From the NCBI GenBank assembly GCA_963709665.1, contig CAVPWU010000002.1:1054001-1118000 (forward strand): a stretch of 64,000 bases of DNA, written 5' to 3'. Each line of letters begins with the position of its first letter. Position 1 is the stretch's first letter. The DNA is from DASZIT01 sp963709665. Lineage in GTDB: Bacteria > Actinomycetota > Acidimicrobiia > Acidimicrobiales > RAAP-2. Shown here one piece after another: positions 51,536 to 61,321 of this stretch. Made by a program: the position numbers and the translations under genes. The notes beneath the pieces were generated by a model. The model was not told the origin of the DNA. It did no database searches and was given only the letters and a program-made list of their open reading frames with translations.

Positions 51536-53443
51536 ATGACGGACACGGCACCGACCGCCCTCCACCCGCTCGACCCCCTGACCGCCGAGGAGATCGCCGC
51601 GGCGGTGGACGCCGTCCGGCGGAGCGGACGGATCCCCGACACCTCGCTGTTCGCCATGGTCACCCTGGTGGAGCCGACCAAGGCGGCGGTCGCCGCCCAC
51701 CGCCCCGGGCGGACGGTGGCCCGGGCGGCCCGGGTGCTGGTGGTGCCCGGGCCCGACAGCTCGGTGGTCGACGCGGTGGTGGCGCTGGCCGACGGGGCGA
51801 TCACCTCGTGGGTGGTGGAGGAGGGTGTCCGGCCCGCCCTCCTCTTCGACGACTCCCTCCGGGCCATCCTGGCCTGCAAGGAGGACCCGGACTGGATCGC
51901 CGCCATGGCCCGGCGGGGTATCACCGATCTCGACCGGGTGCAGATCGACCCCTGGCCCACCGGCAACTTCGGCCACCCGGCCGAGGAGGGACGGCGGATC
52001 GCCCGGTGCCTGGCGTACTACCGGGAGGCGCCCGGTGACAACGGCTACGCCCGACCCATCGAGGGGGTCCTGGCCACCGTGGACGCCGCCCGGGGCATCG
52101 TGCTGGAGGTCCTCGACCTCGGCGTGGTGCCACTGCCCCCCGGGACCGGCACCTACGGGTCCGGCGACCACGGCCCCGACCGCACCGACCTGCGCCCGCT
52201 GGAGATCGTCCAGCCCGAGGGGGCGAGCTTCACCCTGGAGGGGCACCTGCTGTCGTGGCAGAAGTGGTCGCTCCGGGTGTCGCTGCACCCGCTCGAGGGC
52301 CTGGTCCTCCACACCATCGGCTACCGGGACGGCGACGAGGTCCGCTCCATCCTCCACCGGGCGTCCATCAGCGAGATGGTGGTCCCCTACGGCGACCCCG
52401 GCCCCCTCCACGGCTGGAAGAACGCCTTCGACGTCGGCGAGTGGGGTCTCGGCCGGATGGCCAACTCGCTGACCCTGGGGTGCGACTGTCTGGGCGAGAT
52501 CACCTACCTCGACGCCGTCTTCGTCAGCGAGCACGGCACCCCCGCCCCGCTGGCCAACGCCATCTGCATCCACGAGGAGGACGTCGGCATCCTCTGGAAG
52601 CACCAGGACCTCCACACCGGCACCACCGAGGTCCGGCGGTCCCGCCGGCTGGTGGTGTCGTCGATCGCCACGGTGGGCAACTACGAGTACGGCTTCTACT
52701 GGTACTTCTACCTCGACGGCACCATCCAGCTGGAGGTGAAGCTGACCGGCATCGTCTCCACCCAGGCCCTGGCCGACGGGGAGGAGACCCCCTGGGGGAC
52801 GGTGGTGGCACCGGGCCTGGCCGCCCCGTTCCACCAGCACCTGTTCTGCGCCCGGTTGGACCTGGCGGTGGACGGCCCGGTCAACGAGGCGTTCGAGGTG
52901 GGTTACGAGGCGGAGCCGGCCGGTCCCGACAACCCGCTGGGCAACGCCTTCCGCCGGCGGGTGACCCCCCTCACCAGCGAGCTGGGGGCCATCCGGGACA
53001 CCGACGCCGCCTCCAGCCGGCTCTGGCGGTTCGAGAACCCGGCGCGTCGGAACGGCCTCGGCCGGCCGGTGGCCTACCACCTCATCCCCGGGGCCACCCC
53101 CACCCTGCTGGCCCGCCCCCAGTCCAGCGTGGGACGGCGGGCGGGCTTCGCCCGGCACAGCCTGTGGGTCACGCCGTCGGACCCCGACGAGCGCCGGGCC
53201 GCCGGGGACTACCCCAACCAGCACGCCGGGGGCGAGGGCCTCCCGCGCTGGACGGCGGCCGACCGCTCGCTGCTCGGTGCCGACCTGGTGGCCTGGCACA
53301 CCTTCGGCGTCACCCACGGGCCCCGGCCCGAGGACTGGCCGGTGATGCCGGTGGAGCACTGCGGCTTCCGCCTGGTGCCCAACGGGTTCTTCGACCGGAA
53401 CCCCGCCCTCGACGTCCCCCCGCCGGCCGGCCACTGCGGCTGA
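51536..53443 (+). CDS. copper-containing amine oxidase
   Basis: This 635-residue enzyme retains all the expected sites: catalytic-base Asp299 (NAFDVGEWG), topaquinone precursor Tyr383 (VGNYEYGF), and copper ligands in PFHQH (His433, His435) and a C-terminal His in VEHCGF. It oxidises primary amines to aldehydes, releasing ammonia and hydrogen peroxide; the cofactor forms from Tyr383 without helpers. No signal peptide is seen, so it is cytoplasmic. ATG 51536 has GGAGGAGAG upstream. It is divergent from the fused acyl-CoA dehydrogenase. Confidence 0.93.
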   Translation: MTDTAPTALHPLDPLTAEEIAAAVDAVRRSGRIPDTSLFAMVTLVEPTKAAVAAHRPGRTVARAARVLVVPGPDSSVVDAVVALADGAITSWVVEEGVRPALLFDDSLRAILACKEDPDWIAAMARRGITDLDRVQIDPWPTGNFGHPAEEGRRIARCLAYYREAPGDNGYARPIEGVLATVDAARGIVLEVLDLGVVPLPPGTGTYGSGDHGPDRTDLRPLEIVQPEGASFTLEGHLLSWQKWSLRVSLHPLEGLVLHTIGYRDGDEVRSILHRASISEMVVPYGDPGPLHGWKNAFDVGEWGLGRMANSLTLGCDCLGEITYLDAVFVSEHGTPAPLANAICIHEEDVGILWKHQDLHTGTTEVRRSRRLVVSSIATVGNYEYGFYWYFYLDGTIQLEVKLTGIVSTQALADGEETPWGTVVAPGLAAPFHQHLFCARLDLAVDGPVNEAFEVGYEAEPAGPDNPLGNAFRRRVTPLTSELGAIRDTDAASSRLWRFENPARRNGLGRPVAYHLIPGATPTLLARPQSSVGRRAGFARHSLWVTPSDPDERRAAGDYPNQHAGGEGLPRWTAADRSLLGADLVAWHTFGVTHGPRPEDWPVMPVEHCGFRLVPNGFFDRNPALDVPPPAGHCG

Positions 53444-53457
53444 CCGGGCGGGGTCGC

Positions 53458-55002
53458 CTACCGGTCGGGCAGCTCGGCGGCCCGCCGCTTCAGGAGGGTC
53501 CGGTCCGGCTTCCCCACCCCCAGCACCGGCACCTCGTCGAGGTGGACCACGTACTCGGGGGTCTTGAAGCGGGCCACCCCCTGGTCGGCGAACCAGCGGC
53601 GGCACTCCTCCACGTCGATGTCCGGGCGGCCGTCGAGGAACGCCACCACCCGCTCCCCCATGCGGGCGTCGGGCCGCCCCACCACCACCGCCTGGCGGAC
53701 CCCGGGGTGGAGCTCGAGGGCCCGCTCCACCTCGGCGGCGGTGATGTTCTCCCCGCCCCGGATGATCAGCTCCTTCAGTCGGCCCACGATGGTCAGCCAC
53801 CCGTGGTCGTCGAGGGTGCCGAGGTCGCCGGTGGCGAACCACCCCCGGCGCACGGCGTCCCGGGTCTGCGACACCTCCCCGTAGCCCACGAACAGCTCGG
53901 GGCCCCGGACCACCACCTCGCCCCGGACCCCGGGGGGCAGGGAGCGCAGGGTCCCCGGCTCCACCACCCGGATCTCGGCGTCGCCCACCGAGTGGCCGTC
54001 GGTGTCCCGGGCCCGGTCGGGCTCGTCGTCCCACCGGCTGGTGGTCACCGTCGGTGCCTCGGTCGACCCGTAGGTGCGCTTGACCACCGCACCGAAGCCC
54101 TCCCGGGCCTCGTCGATGAACTCGGGGGTCACCCCCATCGAGCCGCACGACACCACCCGCAGGGTGGTGACCCGCGTCCGGCAGTCGGGGACGTCGAGCA
54201 TCCCCAGGAAGAGGGTGGGCGGCCCGATCATGAAGCTGGCCCGGTGGGCGGAGGCCAGCTCGACGCCCCCCTCGGCGTTCCACCGCTCCATCAGCACCAC
54301 GTTCATGGCGGCGGCACCGGGCACCAGCACCGAGTTCAGCAGGCCGGAGACGTGGGCCATGGGCGACGGCATCAGGGCCACGTCGTCAGGGGTCAGTCCG
54401 TGGGCCTCCGCCATGCTGTGGGCCTTGTAGGCCAGGCCCCGGTGGGTGTGCAGGACCGCCTTGGGGTAGCCGGTGGAGCCCGAGGTGAACAGGACCACCG
54501 CCACGTCGGAGCCCCGGGGCCGGACCCCCCGGCCGGGCCGGCCGCCCAGCAGGCCGTCGAAGCGGGGGTCGCCGGTGCGCACCCCGATGGCGTCCACCAG
54601 CCCGGCCAGGGGCTGGCCGGTGGTGCTCAGGACCACCGTCGGCTCGAGGGCGGCCAGCATCCGCTCCACCTCCACCGCCCCCACCTGGTGGTGGATGGGG
54701 GCGGCCACCGCCCCGGAACGCCAGCAGGCGTGGAAGAGGACCACCACCTCCCACCAGTTGGGGAGCTGCCAGGCCACCACGTCGCCGCGGCGCACCCCGC
54801 GGGCCCGCAGCCCCCCGGCCACCGCCGAGGCCAGCCGGTCGAGGGCACCGGCGTCCAGCTGGACGTCGCCGTCGGTGACGGCCGGCGCCCCCGCCCGGCG
54901 GGGGGAGGCCAGGAGCCGGTCGAGGCCGGGCAGGTCCCAGGCGCCCCCCGGACTCCGGTAGCGGGGGGCGTCGGCCTGGCGGTAGGTGGTGATCAGCCTC
55001 AT
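53458..55002 (-). CDS. AMP-forming acyl-CoA synthetase/ligase
   Basis: This 514-residue ANL enzyme has the P-loop LFTSGSTGYPKA, YGSTEAPT, the hinge ATGDLGTLDDHGWLTIVGR, IRGGENI, and the catalytic Lys in GVGKPDR near the C-terminus. It activates a carboxylic acid (cyclohexane-carboxylate-ligase-like or other). It converges on the amine oxidase gene (15 nt between stops), so the two are not co-transcribed. An aldehyde dehydrogenase linking them is not seen. ATG 55002 lies downstream of GGGAGG. Confidence 0.88.
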   Translation of the reverse strand: MRLITTYRQADAPRYRSPGGAWDLPGLDRLLASPRRAGAPAVTDGDVQLDAGALDRLASAVAGGLRARGVRRGDVVAWQLPNWWEVVVLFHACWRSGAVAAPIHHQVGAVEVERMLAALEPTVVLSTTGQPLAGLVDAIGVRTGDPRFDGLLGGRPGRGVRPRGSDVAVVLFTSGSTGYPKAVLHTHRGLAYKAHSMAEAHGLTPDDVALMPSPMAHVSGLLNSVLVPGAAAMNVVLMERWNAEGGVELASAHRASFMIGPPTLFLGMLDVPDCRTRVTTLRVVSCGSMGVTPEFIDEAREGFGAVVKRTYGSTEAPTVTTSRWDDEPDRARDTDGHSVGDAEIRVVEPGTLRSLPPGVRGEVVVRGPELFVGYGEVSQTRDAVRRGWFATGDLGTLDDHGWLTIVGRLKELIIRGGENITAAEVERALELHPGVRQAVVVGRPDARMGERVVAFLDGRPDIDVEECRRWFADQGVARFKTPEYVVHLDEVPVLGVGKPDRTLLKRRAAELPDR

Positions 55003-55153
55003 CGGTCCGCCGATCCTCCCGGCACTCGCACCCTCGGTCCCGACACGGCCATGTCCCTTCGTCGACGAGCCGGCGTCCGCGCCGGTGGCCCCGGGCCGGG
55101 CGGGAGCCACTCTAACCACGGCCCCCGGCGGTCGGGACCTACACTCCAGGTGC

Positions 55154-56524
55154 ATGAATCACGCGGCGGACGTCGGTGAGTGGGATGAGGGGGCCCTGGC
55201 CCGGAGACTCCTCGAGTGCGCGCCGGTCACCGTGTTCGTGGTCTCCGACGACGGCTCCATCACCTGGGTGGGAGGCGACGTGGAGCGGAGCAGCGGCTAC
55301 CGCCCCGAGGAGCTGATCGGGACCAACATCCTCGACCACGTGGTGGTGGACTGGAACCCCTGGGCCATCGAGTCGGTGGCGGCGGCCACCGCCTCGCCGC
55401 CCGGGCTGCGGCGGCCGATGCTCTTCCGCATCGTCCGCAAGGACGGCACCACCTTCGTGGCGGAGTGCACCGCCAACCCCCAGATGACCGACCCGCTGGT
55501 CGGCGGGCTGGCCGTCTACGCCCGCCGGTGGGACGAGCGCCACCTCCTCGACCTGGTGATGGAGGCGCTGGCCGCCAACCGGCCGGTCCCCGAGGTGCTC
55601 GACCTGGTGGTGGACGTCCTCGGAGCCGAGACGCTGGAGTCCGACGGTGCCGTCCTCTACGACCTCCAGGGGGAGCGGTTCACCGACGGGGCCTTCGCCA
55701 CCGGCCTCCCCGCCGAGCTGTCGGGCACCTGCGACGTCGGGGGGGCGCCGTGGACGGAGGCGGCCCGCACCCGGGCGCCGGTGTGCGTACCCTGCACCGC
55801 CCTGCCGGCCGCCCTGGCCGGACCGGCACTGGCCGCCGGGTACACCTGGTGCTGGACCTGGCCGGTGCAGGTCGACGACGAGGTGGTGGCCTGCCTGGTG
55901 CTGTGGCGCCGCGCCGACGAGCTCCCCGACCACACCTGCAGCATGCGCATCGAGAGCCTGGGCCGGTTCTGCAGCCTGGTCCTGGAGCGCCGGCGGAGGG
56001 CGGCGGCCCTGGAGCACGCCGCCTTCCACGACCCCCTCACCGACCTGGCCAACCGGGGGGTCTTCTTCGACCGGCTGCAGAGGGCACTGGACGGCGCCTC
56101 CGGCACCACGGTGGTGGGGGTGATGTACGTCGACCTCGACGGGTTCAAGCCGATCAACGACCAGCACGGTCACGCCGCCGGCGACCAGGTGCTGCGGACG
56201 GTGGCCGACCGGCTGTCGGCCGCCGTGCGGACCGGCGACCTGGTGGCCCGGATCGGCGGCGACGAGTTCGCCATCCTCTGCCCGGGGGCCGACGAGGTGG
56301 GGCTGGGGGCCCTGGCCGAGCGGATCGTCCTGTCGGTCAGCCAGCCCATCTCCCTGGAGTCGGCGCCGGTGTCGGTGGGGGCCAGCGTGGGGGTGGCGGC
56401 ATCCACCCCGGGCCAGCGCTCCGTCGACCAGCTGGTGGAGTCGGCCGACCGGGCGCTCTACTCGGCCAAGGCGTCGGCGGGCGGGACGTGGCGCCTGGCG
56501 GTCAGCGCCGACGGCACCCTGTGA
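55154..56524 (+). CDS. PAS-GAF-like-GGDEF diguanylate cyclase
   Basis: This 456-residue protein has a PAS domain at about residues 15-125 (VFVVSDDGSITWVGGD; YRPEELIGTNI), a GAF-like middle (about 135-285), and a GGDEF domain with an intact active site at 368-372. A c-di-GMP feedback-inhibition site RTGD (359-362) lies exactly five residues upstream. It should make cyclic di-GMP in response to a signal sensed by PAS or GAF. No transmembrane segment is present, so the protein is cytoplasmic. ATG start with weak Shine-Dalgarno. Confidence 0.9.
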   Translation: MNHAADVGEWDEGALARRLLECAPVTVFVVSDDGSITWVGGDVERSSGYRPEELIGTNILDHVVVDWNPWAIESVAAATASPPGLRRPMLFRIVRKDGTTFVAECTANPQMTDPLVGGLAVYARRWDERHLLDLVMEALAANRPVPEVLDLVVDVLGAETLESDGAVLYDLQGERFTDGAFATGLPAELSGTCDVGGAPWTEAARTRAPVCVPCTALPAALAGPALAAGYTWCWTWPVQVDDEVVACLVLWRRADELPDHTCSMRIESLGRFCSLVLERRRRAAALEHAAFHDPLTDLANRGVFFDRLQRALDGASGTTVVGVMYVDLDGFKPINDQHGHAAGDQVLRTVADRLSAAVRTGDLVARIGGDEFAILCPGADEVGLGALAERIVLSVSQPISLESAPVSVGASVGVAASTPGQRSVDQLVESADRALYSAKASAGGTWRLAVSADGTL

Positions 56525-56537
56525 CCGAGGGCAGCCT

Positions 56538-57548
56538 GTGACCGCCGGCGACGACGCCGCCCTGGCCGCCGGGTTCACCGGCTGGCTGGGCCACCGGGGC
56601 CGGGACCGGCCCGAGGCGGTGGTGCGGGGCCGGCCGCCCGGCGGCCTCTCGAGCGAGACCGTCTTCGTCGGGGCCGGCTGGTCGGACGGCCACGGCCGCC
56701 ACCACGAGGAGCTGGTGGTGCGGATGGCCCCGTCCGGCCCCGGCACCTTCCCCGCCTACGACCTCCGGGCCCAGTGGGAGGCCCAGCGGGCGGCGGCCGG
56801 GGCGGGCGTCCCGGTGGCCGACCCCCAGCTCGAGGAGGACCCCGGCTGGCTGGGCCGCCCGTTCCTGGTCATGCCCCGGATCGACGGGCACGTCGTCGAC
56901 GGCGTCGTCCGGCAGGACGCCTGGGTCCGGGGGCTCCCGGCGGCCGACCGGGGCTCCCTCTACCGGAGCCTGGTGGCCGAGGTGGCCCGGGTCCACCGGG
57001 CCGAGGTGCCCGGGGGCGCCGCCCTCCCCCACCGGGACGACGGGGGGGAGCTCACCTACTGGGAGGAGTACCTCGACTGGTCGAGCGGCGGCGCCCCGGT
57101 GGCCTCCCTGGTGGAGGGCCTCCGGTGGTGCCGGGACCACCGGCCCCCCGAGCCCGTCGACCCGGTCCTGCTGTGGGGGGACGTCCGCTTCGAGAACATG
57201 GTGTTCGGGGACGACCTGGCCGTCCGGGCCGTCCTCGACTGGGACATGACCTCGGTGGGGACCGCCGAGCACGACCTGGCCTGGTTCACCAGCCTCGACC
57301 TCACCATGGAGCACCTGTTCGGCGGGAGGGCGTCCGGCTTCCCCGACCGCGAGGCCACCGTCGCCCTCTACGAGGCGGCGGCCGGCCGGCGGGTGCGGCA
57401 CCTCGAGTGGTACGAGACGCTGGCCATGGTCCGGAGCACGGCGGTGATGACCCGCCTCGGCTACCTGCGCCGGGAGGCCGGCAAGGCCCCCCTGCTGCCC
57501 CTCGACGACAACCCCCTCCTCGACCTCCTCCGCACCCGCCTGACCTGA
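56538..57548 (+). CDS. phosphotransferase (APH/choline-kinase-like, acyl-CoA dehydrogenase-associated type)
   Basis: This 336-residue protein-kinase-like phosphotransferase starts with SSETVFV (nucleotide loop) and carries LLWGDVRFENMVF (catalytic loop, with Trp-Gly-Asp in place of the usual His-Gly-Asp) and LDWDMTSVG (metal-binding Asp). Related actinobacterial proteins lie near acyl-CoA dehydrogenases and may phosphorylate hydroxyacyl groups; none is shown here. GTG start, 13 nt after the cyclase stop, so it is probably in the same transcript. Confidence 0.82.
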   Translation: MTAGDDAALAAGFTGWLGHRGRDRPEAVVRGRPPGGLSSETVFVGAGWSDGHGRHHEELVVRMAPSGPGTFPAYDLRAQWEAQRAAAGAGVPVADPQLEEDPGWLGRPFLVMPRIDGHVVDGVVRQDAWVRGLPAADRGSLYRSLVAEVARVHRAEVPGGAALPHRDDGGELTYWEEYLDWSSGGAPVASLVEGLRWCRDHRPPEPVDPVLLWGDVRFENMVFGDDLAVRAVLDWDMTSVGTAEHDLAWFTSLDLTMEHLFGGRASGFPDREATVALYEAAAGRRVRHLEWYETLAMVRSTAVMTRLGYLRREAGKAPLLPLDDNPLLDLLRTRLT

Positions 57549-57647
57549 CCGGCGCCGGGCCGGAGCCGGCCCCGACCGGCCGCCCGCCCCCGAAACGGTG
57601 TATGTGCCATCATGAGAACGCTGAATTCACAGGGGGAGGCAGCCGCA

Positions 57648-58871
57648 ATGGACCCATCGACCGCGCCCGTCGAGGACGCCGAGATCGACACTGGCGACCC
57701 GTTCGCCGGCATGGACCCCGAGACGGCGGCCCACCCGCAGCCGATGTTCAAGATGCTGCGGGACGACATGCCGGTGATGCCGGTGGACGGCGTGGGTTGG
57801 GTGGTCACCCGGAAGTGCGATGTCGAGGAGGTGCTCAAGCACCCGGAGATCTACTCCTCCAACGCCGACGCCGTGGACCTCAAGAACATTCGCCCGCTGA
57901 TCCCCCTGCAGATCGACCCGCCGGAGCACAAGAAGTTCCGCAAGCTCCTCGACCCCATCTTCGCCCCGCGGGAGGTGGCCAAGCTCGAGGAGATCCTCAC
58001 CGAGGCGGTCAACCAGCTGATCGACCGGTTCATCGGGCGGGGCTCGGTCGACTTCGCCCAGGAGTTCTCCACCCTCTATCCGACCCGGGTCTTCCTGAAC
58101 CTGCTGGGCCTCCCCATCGAGGAGCTGCCCGCCTTTCTGGTCATGAAGGACGGGATCATCCGTCCCAACCACGTCACCGGCACCCCGTACACCAGCCAGG
58201 AGACGGCCGACTACCAGCAGCAGACCGCCGACTCCATCTACGCCTACTTCGACAAGGTCCTCGACCTCCGGGAGGTCGAGCGCCAGGACGACATCCTGAG
58301 CCGGTTCCTCGACGCCACCGTCGACGGCGAGAAGCTGACCCGGGAGGACATCCTGGATATCTGCTTCCTCTTCCTCATCGCCGGACTGGACACCGTCACC
58401 GCCACCCTCGACTGCATCTTCGGCTACCTGGTCCACCACCCCGAGCAGCGCCAGCGGATCGTCGACGACGAGTCGATCATCCCGGCGGTGGTCGAGGAGC
58501 TGCTCCGGTGGGAGACCCCGGTGATGGGCGTGGTCCGGGTGGCGGTGGAGGACACCGAGGTGGGCGGCTGCCCGGTGAAGAAGGACGACAAGGTGATGGT
58601 CATGCTCGGGTCGGTCAACACCGACGAGCGCGACCTGCCCGACGCCGACGTGGTCCGCTTCGACCGGGACGTCAACCGCCACGTCGCCTTCGGTGGGGGC
58701 GTCCACCGGTGCCTGGGGTCCCATCTGGCCCGGTTGGAGCTGCGGGTGGCCCTGCGGGAGTGGCACCGCCGGCTCCCGGAGTACCGGCTGGTCGACGACC
58801 ACGAGCTGGTCTACACCCCGGGCATCCGGTCGATCGAGCACTTCCCGATGGTCTTCACCGCCGCCGACTGA
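57648..58871 (+). CDS. cytochrome P450
   Basis: This 407-residue soluble P450 has the oxygen-binding I-helix AGLDT (residues 245-249), the ExxR motif in VVEELLRWE, and the heme loop FGGGVHRCLGSH with the thiolate Cys355. It hydroxylates a hydrophobic substrate using ferredoxin and a reductase, neither of which is in this window. ATG 57648 has GGGGGAGG seven bases upstream and is preferred to the upstream ATG 57612. Monocistronic, convergent with the DUF2252 gene. Confidence 0.95.
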   Translation: MDPSTAPVEDAEIDTGDPFAGMDPETAAHPQPMFKMLRDDMPVMPVDGVGWVVTRKCDVEEVLKHPEIYSSNADAVDLKNIRPLIPLQIDPPEHKKFRKLLDPIFAPREVAKLEEILTEAVNQLIDRFIGRGSVDFAQEFSTLYPTRVFLNLLGLPIEELPAFLVMKDGIIRPNHVTGTPYTSQETADYQQQTADSIYAYFDKVLDLREVERQDDILSRFLDATVDGEKLTREDILDICFLFLIAGLDTVTATLDCIFGYLVHHPEQRQRIVDDESIIPAVVEELLRWETPVMGVVRVAVEDTEVGGCPVKKDDKVMVMLGSVNTDERDLPDADVVRFDRDVNRHVAFGGGVHRCLGSHLARLELRVALREWHRRLPEYRLVDDHELVYTPGIRSIEHFPMVFTAAD

Positions 58872-58891
58872 GCCACCGGGACCCCGGGCGC

Positions 58892-60379
58892 TCAGATGCC
58901 GGTGAGGGCGGTGACCCTTCCGGTGGCCGCCGCCTGTCGGAGGAGCCCGAAGTCGGACTCGTTGGTGTCGGCGTAGCGGGAGGCGAACTCGGCGACGGCG
59001 ACGTCGAACGCCTCCGACTTCCCCAGGTAGGCACCGATGGCGATCCGGTCGCCGGACCGGGCGTGGGCGCGGGCCAGCGTCCAGCCGCACATCCGCCCCC
59101 AGACGTCCATCCCCTCGGGGGTCATCCCCCCCACGTCGACCGAGCCCTTCCAGTCGCGCAGCTGGCGGACGTAGTAGTCACGGTCGTCCCCCGCCCAGGC
59201 GGACCGCTCCCAGCCCAGGAAGATGTCGCTGGCCGCCTGCATCAGGCGTTGGCCCTCGACCACCCGCTGGCCGTGGTTGGTGAACGACGACGGGGCGGTG
59301 TACCGCTCGATCACCGAGGCCTGGGCCTCCTTGACCTGCAGGAACAGCGGCGCCCCGTCCTCCCGGGCCAGGAACAGGGCGATCCAGGCGTCGGTGCCCA
59401 CGCTCCCCACCCCCACCACCTTGCGGGCCAGGTGGGCGAACTCGTAGTGGTCGAAGAGATGCCGCCGGTCCGGCGCCAGGGTCTGCCGGTAGGACCGGAT
59501 GATCTGGCGGAGCGACTCCGAGGTGAGCTCCGGGTCGATGTCGCCGATCACCTGCTCGAGGGGGACGACCAGCGGAGGGTCGTGGATGATCTGCAGCCGG
59601 CCGTCGAGGGTGTGGGTCAGCTTGTCGACGGCCTGGTGGCTGTCGTGGGCCCTCGCCTTGGTGATCGCCTTCCAGACGCTCGGCGTCCGTTTGGGGTCGA
59701 GCAGGGCGCTGAACCGGGGGAGGATCGCCTCCACATCGAGGTGGGCGTACCAGACGGACATCATCGGGATGGCCGCCAGCTCCCGCATCGTCTCCCGGTA
59801 GGAGCGGACCGCCCGTCGGACGATCTGGGTCCGCCGCTTGGGCGAGTACTCGTGCTCCCGGCCGGCGATCTCGATGCTGGCGGCCAGGCGCTTGACGTCC
59901 CACTCCCAGGGGCCCGGGGCCGTCTCGTCGAAGTCGTTGAGGTCGAAGATCAGGTGGCGCTCGGGTGAGCCGAAGATCCCGAAGTTGGAGAGGTGGGCGT
60001 CCCCGCACAGCTGGACCTCGATCCCGGAGGTCGGGGTGGTGGCCAGGTCGGAGGCCATCGGCAGCGCCGCCCCCCGGAAGTAGGAGAATGGCGACAGCAG
60101 CATCCGCCCGTAGCGGATGGGCACCAGCTCCGGGATCCGGGACTCGCCCTGCTCCTCGAGGAGGGCGAGAGGATCGGGGCGCCCGGCCCCCGGGCCCCAC
60201 TCGGCGTGCCGGTCGAGGGGCACCGCCCGGCGGGCCTCCTTCCCCCGGCGGACCCGCTCCGCCGATCCGGGAGGCCGGGGCAGGCCCTTGGCCCGACGGA
60301 CGGGAACGGGGGGATCGAGGGGCGACGGGCGACCGCGGCCCACCGATCCACCGGCCGGGCCCTCATCGGTGCGCTTCAT
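58892..60379 (-). CDS. DUF2252 family protein
   Basis: This 495-residue protein has DUF2252 hallmarks: RYGRMLLSPFSYFRGAA, CGDAHLSNFGIF (kinase-like catalytic loop with Asp), DLNDFDETAPGPWEWDVKRLA, and a late GWTLARAHARSGD. The fold is related to protein-kinase-like phosphotransferases, but the reaction is unknown. The first about 50 residues are basic, Pro-rich and low complexity. The ATG follows AGAGGGGG. Nothing in the neighbourhood reveals a substrate. Confidence 0.88.
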   Translation of the reverse strand: MKRTDEGPAGGSVGRGRPSPLDPPVPVRRAKGLPRPPGSAERVRRGKEARRAVPLDRHAEWGPGAGRPDPLALLEEQGESRIPELVPIRYGRMLLSPFSYFRGAALPMASDLATTPTSGIEVQLCGDAHLSNFGIFGSPERHLIFDLNDFDETAPGPWEWDVKRLAASIEIAGREHEYSPKRRTQIVRRAVRSYRETMRELAAIPMMSVWYAHLDVEAILPRFSALLDPKRTPSVWKAITKARAHDSHQAVDKLTHTLDGRLQIIHDPPLVVPLEQVIGDIDPELTSESLRQIIRSYRQTLAPDRRHLFDHYEFAHLARKVVGVGSVGTDAWIALFLAREDGAPLFLQVKEAQASVIERYTAPSSFTNHGQRVVEGQRLMQAASDIFLGWERSAWAGDDRDYYVRQLRDWKGSVDVGGMTPEGMDVWGRMCGWTLARAHARSGDRIAIGAYLGKSEAFDVAVAEFASRYADTNESDFGLLRQAAATGRVTALTGI

Positions 60380-60517
60380 GGTGGACCCCCTCTGACCGCC
60401 GACGACCGGGCGGCCGGGCCGCCCGGCGACCCCGCCGCTGGCTCGGGTCGAGTCGATGACCCCGCCCCGGGCGAATCTACCGGTGGGTCGGCCCGGGAGC
60501 CAGGCCGGGTCGGCTCC

Positions 60518-61228
60518 CTACTTGAGGATGTTGACGGCCCGGGCGACGACCAGGATGGCCACCAGCAGCGAGATGAGCTCCTCGAGCATCATGGTGAGCT
60601 TCGCCCACGAGCGGACGGGAGAGACGTCGGTGGGACTGAAGGCGGTGGCCGTGGTGAAGGAGAGGTGGAAGTAGTCGACGAACCGGGGAGTCCAGTCGAC
60701 GCCGAAGAACCTCGGGTTGAGCATCTCGGCGAAGAGGAAGGCGGGAGTGGCATCGGAGCCGGCCGCCCGGGCGGCGGCACCTCCCCGGTCCATCTCCCAG
60801 TACCACAGGGCGAAGGCGATGACGTTGGCCAGCCAGATGGCTCCCCCGGCCAGCAGGAGCTTGTTGGCGTCCTCGGTGAACGGCCTGGTGCTGAGGATGC
60901 TGACCACCAGTCGCCCGGCCTGGAGGGCGTTGTCGGCGGAGATCAGGGCGATCAGGGCGATGGTCACCACCCGCAGCCAGCCGGCCTGCCGGTCGATGCG
61001 CCCGGGATCGCCGACGATGAGCACGCCCAGCAGCACCGTCACCACCACCAGGTACCACCAGCGGGAGTCCCCCAGCAGCTCGGGGGGCAGCTGCCGCAGC
61101 TCGATGGGCAGCACGGCGTGGAGGGCACCGGCGGTCAGCACCGCCAACGCCATCGGCCACCGCGGCTCCGCCTGCCGGGGCGGCGTCCGGTGGCCACGCT
61201 CATCCCCGCTCGGGGGGGACGGGCCCAT
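60518..61228 (-). CDS. membrane protein with ion-channel-like C-terminal segment
   Basis: This 236-residue protein has a short polar N-terminus, about six membrane segments and a C-terminal helix pair separated by a hydrophobic SFTTATAFSPTD loop. The loop resembles the pore loop of two-helix channels and of DUF1345-type proteins (FTTATAF then a final VVARAVNIL helix). It has no transport motif beyond this. ATG 61228 is chosen because AAGGGAGAGGT precedes it; GTG 61243 is in frame. It is divergent from a hydrolase, with a hairpin in between. Confidence 0.7.
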   Translation of the reverse strand: MGPSPPSGDERGHRTPPRQAEPRWPMALAVLTAGALHAVLPIELRQLPPELLGDSRWWYLVVVTVLLGVLIVGDPGRIDRQAGWLRVVTIALIALISADNALQAGRLVVSILSTRPFTEDANKLLLAGGAIWLANVIAFALWYWEMDRGGAAARAAGSDATPAFLFAEMLNPRFFGVDWTPRFVDYFHLSFTTATAFSPTDVSPVRSWAKLTMMLEELISLLVAILVVARAVNILK

Positions 61229-61321
61229 ACCTCTCCCTTCCACTCACAGCGCCGGGCGCTGTCCGTGGGCAGGAACTCTAGGCCGGTTGCCGGAGGGGAC
61301 CCCGATGTCCGCCCTCGCCGA

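Noticed and set aside
56774..59968. A 1064-residue plus-strand open frame crossing the phosphotransferase, P450 and DUF2252 genes
   Set aside because: It crosses three well-supported genes on both strands and has no recognisable motif; it is a composition artefact.
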